NCBI GenBank assembly: GCA_937967285.1
Contig: CALBSU010000262.1
Coordinates: forward strand, 1-7,290
DNA: 7,290 nucleotides
Direction of reading: 5' to 3'
Source: an uncultured Acidobacteriota bacterium
GTDB lineage: Bacteria; Acidobacteriota; Blastocatellia; RBC074
The position numbers and the translations under genes are program-made. The notes under the pieces were generated by a model. It saw only the letters and a list, made by a program, of their open reading frames with translations. It was not told the origin of the DNA and did no database searches. Shown here piece after piece: positions 1 to 7,290 of this stretch; position 1 is the stretch's first letter; the number at the start of each line of letters is the position of its first letter.

Positions 1-73
<73 letters not shown>

Positions 74-119
74 ATTCCTCCACGCCGGAACGCGGACGTT
101 CACGTCCCTGCCGGCAGCC

Positions 120-965
<846 letters not shown>

Positions 966-1850
966 TCAATTAGAATCGTGGTGATCCAGCTTCCATCTCC
1001 ACGCGGATTCGATGATCCGGTCCAGTTCGCTGTTGCGCGGGTTCCAGCCCAGATCGCGCATGATTTTGTCGGGCGAGGCGATCAGCGCCGGAGCATCACC
1101 CGGCCGCCGGGGCTCCGCCTCCGTCGAAATCCACTTTCCGGTCACCTGGCGCGCCATCTCTACCACTTCCGCCACCGAATAGCCGCTGCCGTACCCGACG
1201 TTGTAAGTCTCGCTGCCCCTCTCAACCGCGTTGAGCGCGAGCGTCACCGCCTCGGCCACATCGATGACGTGCACATAATCGCGAATACAGGTTCCGTCCG
1301 GCGTCGGGTAGTCCTCGCCGAAGATGCTGACGCAGTCGATTTCACCCGCCGCGGCTTTCAGAACATTCGCGATCAGATCATTCTCGGAAAATCGGCCGGC
1401 GGTTCCTTCTCCGGCCGCATTGAAACAGCGTAATGCGACATACCGAAGCCCGTACGATTCATCGTACCAGCGGAGCATGCGCTCGGCCGCGAGCAGCGCC
1501 TCTCCGTGAGGATTGATCGGAACAGCGGGTGCTTCCTCCCTCACCGGAACTTTTTCAGGCGCGCCGTAAACCGAAGCCGATGACAAAAAGACCATCTTCC
1601 CGACGCCGGAATCCAGCATGGCATCTAGCAGCCCGATGGTCTGACCGACAATTTCCGAGTAGCAGTTGCGCGGCTCGCGAGTCGATACTGAGCCCGCCAG
1701 ATGAACCACCGCGTCGATCGGGCTTTCCCGAAAGACCTGCCCGGCCGCTGCTGCACCGTCGGATTCGACGACTGAATGACCTGCGGCCCGCAGTCGCTCG
1801 ACCGCCGCTCCGCCGATGTAACCGGTTCCGCCCGTTACCAGTACTCTCAT
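966..1850 (-). CDS. galE: GalE-like NAD-dependent epimerase (SDR) with a degenerate active site
   Basis: The 294-residue product belongs to the extended SDR / UDP-glucose 4-epimerase family, which interconverts UDP-sugars in the cytoplasm using bound NAD. Visible family marks are the Rossmann glycine motif GGTGYIGG (7-14), FLSSASVYG (88-96), RCFNAAG (141-147), the GalE-type substrate motif [13 protein letters not shown] (185-197), [11 protein letters not shown] (216-226) and PRRPGD (248-252). Two things are odd. The catalytic YxxxK, normally NPYGxSK, reads NPHGEAL (113-119), so Tyr is His115 and Lys is Leu119. The protein is also about 35-40 residues shorter than typical GalE, because the region after the second beta strand, which normally carries the adenine-contacting D-N and GDI segments, goes from VVESD (27-31) straight to [12 protein letters not shown]. 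The reading frame is intact. Family membership is firm; epimerase activity is doubtful. The gene follows the pil operon terminator and may have its own promoter. Confidence 0.83.
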   Translation of the reverse strand: MRVLVTGGTGYIGGAAVERLRAAGHSVVESDGAAAAGQVFRESPIDAVVHLAGSVSTREPRNCYSEIVGQTIGLLDAMLDSGVGKMVFLSSASVYGAPEKVPVREEAPAVPINPHGEALLAAERMLRWYDESYGLRYVALRCFNAAGEGTAGRFSENDLIANVLKAAAGEIDCVSIFGEDYPTPDGTCIRDYVHVIDVAEAVTLALNAVERGSETYNVGYGSGYSVAEVVEMARQVTGKWISTEAEPRRPGDAPALIASPDKIMRDLGWNPRNSELDRIIESAWRWKLDHHDSN

Positions 1851-1865
1851 CTTCCATTCTTCATT

Positions 1866-1906
1866 GATAAAAGAAACGCGGATGAGCCTCGACTCGATCC
1901 GCGTCT
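1866..1906 (-). terminator. Rho-independent terminator downstream of the pseudopilin gene
   Basis: On the minus strand ACGCGGAT (1904-1897) and ATCCGCGT (1883-1876) form a perfect 8-bp GC-rich stem, extendable by two pairs including a G-U. The 13-base loop can form a further GAG/CTC pairing. The stem is followed by TTTCTTTTATC (1876-1866). It lies 25 bp after the pseudopilin stop codon and just before the GalE-like gene, so it probably ends the pil transcript. Confidence 0.7.
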
Positions 1907-1931
1907 CGTGATCAGAATTCTCCTGAGATGG

Positions 1932-2828
<897 letters not shown>

Positions 2829-2869
2829 CGCCTTATACCTTTGTTGATTAGTTCGATCAACGGATACTT

Positions 2870-3766
<897 letters not shown>

Positions 3767-3787
3767 ATCTCGCTTGAATAATCGCCG

Positions 3788-4509
<722 letters not shown>

Positions 4510-4513
<4 letters not shown>

Positions 4514-5139
4514 CGCTTCACCTCCGCCGAAGCCACCTGACTTCCCGGTTCCGGCCGCGACGACGGCGGGAAATACTCGACCTTCAGTGAAAATTCGACC
4601 TCTTCCGTTCCCTCGACCGACTTCTTCGAGACGGGCGATACCTTGAAACGGTTCGATTCGTGAAACCGGTTGATCATCGATGTCACGTCCAGACTCGTCT
4701 TGCCGATCACATCCAGCGTCAATTCGGCTGCTCCCATCCGCCCGCCGCCGACCATCTCGTCGCGCTCCTCGGCCGTGATCTGCGACACCGCCACCCTCAG
4801 CACTCGCACCGTCGGAGGCAGATTGCGCTCGATGTCGTTGAGCAGTTGCGTCCACGAAAATGCACGCCGCGCTATCAGATCGCTCGCCGCAACCAGCTCG
4901 CGGTTCTCGTCGAGACTGATCGCCTGAGTCGTCCTGACCGGCTTCTCCAGCTTCTTCAGCTGTGTCTCCAGCATCCTGATCTCACTCGTATACCCTGTCA
5001 TCTCGCGCTCGGCCGACGTCCTGCTCTCGATCGCGCTCAAACCCGCATAGGTCGCAACAACGAAGATCGCCAACATCGCCAGCCAGAATAACCGCCTGTT
5101 TCTGAATGGATTGCCGGATAGATTGGTTATCGATTTCAT
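4510..5139 (-). CDS. pilN: Type IV pilus assembly protein PilN (fimbrial assembly family)
   Basis: PilN anchors the alignment complex in the inner membrane; its short cytoplasmic N-terminus normally binds PilM and its periplasmic domain dimerises with PilO. The 209-residue product starts [20 protein letters not shown]. The [11 protein letters not shown] segment corresponds to the INLLP-type PilM-binding tail of the family. One membrane helix follows (about 17-34), then a coiled coil (41-66), and the hallmark [20 protein letters not shown] (94-113) of PF05137-type proteins. The C-terminal half resembles the periplasmic ferredoxin-like fold, ending in a loose polar tail. It is the first gene of the operon, and its stop codon overlaps the pilO start. 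No pilM lies upstream: the next gene is recJ, divergent. The ribosome site AGGA is unusually close to the ATG. Confidence 0.87.
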
Positions 5140-5209
5140 ATCCTGATTTGCCTGAGTCTTTCTCTTTCTTATCGCAGGAACAGAGGCCGGGGCTTCGCCA
5201 CAATCAGTG

Positions 5210-5218
5210 ACTATACCA
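5210..5218 (-). promoter_or_regulatory. Candidate extended -10 promoter of the pil operon
   Basis: On the minus strand TGGTATAGT (5218-5210) matches the extended -10 pattern TGnTATAAT with one mismatch. It would give a pilN leader of about 60-65 nt. The -35 region is poor, as is common with extended -10 sites. It lies downstream of the terminator-like hairpin at 5277-5302. Confidence 0.35.
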
Positions 5219-5266
5219 CAAGTGCAGGTCGGTACACAGCGGTGAGGGGTCTGGAGTGCAGTGCTC

Positions 5267-5323
5267 GAGGTCGATCAAAAAAATCGAGGTGACCTCACCT
5301 CGCTCGACGTGGCTGATCACCTC
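5267..5323. promoter_or_regulatory. Nested GAGGTGA dyads, possible operator or attenuator
   Basis: An inner perfect dyad CGAGGTGA-CC-TCACCTCG (5285-5302) is flanked by an outer imperfect dyad: GAGGTCGATCA (5267-5277) against TGATCACCTC (5314-5323), differing by one extra C. The heptamer GAGGTGA or its complement therefore appears at 5286-5292, 5295-5301 and 5317-5323, plus the interrupted copy at 5267-5274. Such clustered half-sites suit a dimeric regulator, or a structured leader RNA. No regulator is identifiable. Confidence 0.45.
5277..5302 (-). terminator. Terminator-like hairpin facing the pil operon
   Basis: Read on the minus strand, the inner dyad (5302-5285) gives a GC-containing stem of seven to eight pairs, followed after one A by seven consecutive T (5283-5277). 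This fits a Rho-independent terminator. There is no minus-strand gene upstream for it to serve, so it may stop antisense transcription arising in the recJ leader, end a small RNA, or act as an attenuator for pilN. Confidence 0.5.
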
Positions 5324-5387
5324 ACACAAACTACACACACCCGCTTAAACGCCTGTATTTAATTACTGTTCCAATTTTTCTTTTTTC

Positions 5388-5488
5388 GGAGTGCGGAGCC
5401 GGCAGGCTCCGCTTTATTATCAATAACTTACGAATTATTTTGATTATGGAGGAAGAAATCGGCGCGTACACGCGCCGCACTCCATAAT
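5388..5488. repeat. Inverted pair of REP-like palindromes (REPIN-like)
   Basis: Two palindromes share the 9-base head GGAGTGCGG and point toward each other. Copy A (plus): head 5388-5396 with hairpin GCGGAGCC-GGCA-GGCTCCGC (5393-5412). Copy B (minus): head as CCGCACTCC at 5475-5483 with hairpin CGGCGCG-TACA-CGCGCCG (5460-5477). The heads can pair with each other, or copy B can instead close on ATTATGGAG (5443-5451) with CTCCATAAT (5480-5488); the two pairings exclude one another. Stem sequences differ but stem and loop sizes are conserved. This is typical of mobile intergenic palindromes rather than of a gene-specific site. Confidence 0.7.
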
Positions 5489-5564
5489 CTTTGCGATTTA
5501 AGATCTTATCGGGCATACTTCGTGGCGTTTCACATATAAACATGCATATTAATAAGGATACGTA

Positions 5565-7290
<1,726 letters not shown>

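Larger units (their letters stand above)
5140..5564. other. Divergent pilN-recJ spacer without a credible gene
   Basis: This 425-bp spacer separates two divergently transcribed genes. From left to right it holds a candidate pilN promoter, a cluster of GAGGTGA half-sites with a terminator-like hairpin, an unremarkable AT-rich stretch (about 5326-5387), an inverted pair of REP-like palindromes, and the recJ leader. An 11-mer TCTTTGCGATT at 5488-5498 is identical to 935-945 in the galE-rsmD repeat. Open frames here are short, cross the palindromes and show no protein-like composition. Confidence 0.75.

Noticed and set aside
94..107. Dyad GGACGT-TC-ACGTCC between rsmD and coaD as a terminator
   Set aside because: The stem is short, with a two-base loop and no U-tract, and it lies in a spacer that is probably transcribed through into coaD.
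4514..4855. A longer pilO starting at 4855
   Set aside because: The extension lies wholly inside pilN in another frame and is Gly/Arg/Asp-rich noise; the start at 4513 has an ATGA junction and a perfect ribosome site.

Overview
This window looks like a GC-rich bacterial chromosome segment carrying housekeeping genes and a type IV pilus / type II secretion-like assembly operon. The combination of a PilP-like protein with an Ig-type insertion, a pseudopilin beginning [11 protein letters not shown], and intergenic CGCAAAG and GGAGTGCGG repeats reminds me of Acidobacteriota, perhaps Blastocatellia. That placement is an inference from memory of related proteins. The sequence itself does not prove it.

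Layout from left to right. Bases 1-71 (minus) hold the first 23 codons of coaD, with a TTG start behind a GGAGG site. Bases 134-724 (minus) are rsmD, the usual coaD partner, transcribed toward it. Bases 725-965 are a repeat-filled spacer: 34-bp-period units form two arms in opposite orientation. Bases 966-1850 (minus) are a short GalE-like SDR that lacks the catalytic Tyr and Lys. Bases 1866-1906 hold a hairpin plus U-tract, a likely terminator for the operon upstream of it.

Bases 1932-5139 (minus) are a four-gene operon read pilN, pilO, PilP-like, pseudopilin. The first three proteins are single-pass inner-membrane parts of the pilus/T2SS alignment platform; the fourth is a prepilin-like secreted subunit with six cysteines. 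No pilM precedes pilN and no secretin (pilQ/gspD) follows, so the set is split or incomplete at this locus.

Bases 5140-5564 are a 425-bp divergent spacer without a credible gene. It contains a candidate extended -10 promoter for pilN, a cluster of GAGGTGA dyads with a terminator-like hairpin facing the pil operon, and a pair of inverted REP-like palindromes. Bases 5565-7290 (plus) are recJ, the single-strand 5'-3' exonuclease, cut by the window edge roughly ten residues before its expected end.

I did not find a clearly new multi-gene system. The items most worth a second look are the catalytically degenerate GalE homologue, the pilus operon lacking PilM and secretin but with a Cys-rich pseudopilin, and the structured intergenic repeats.
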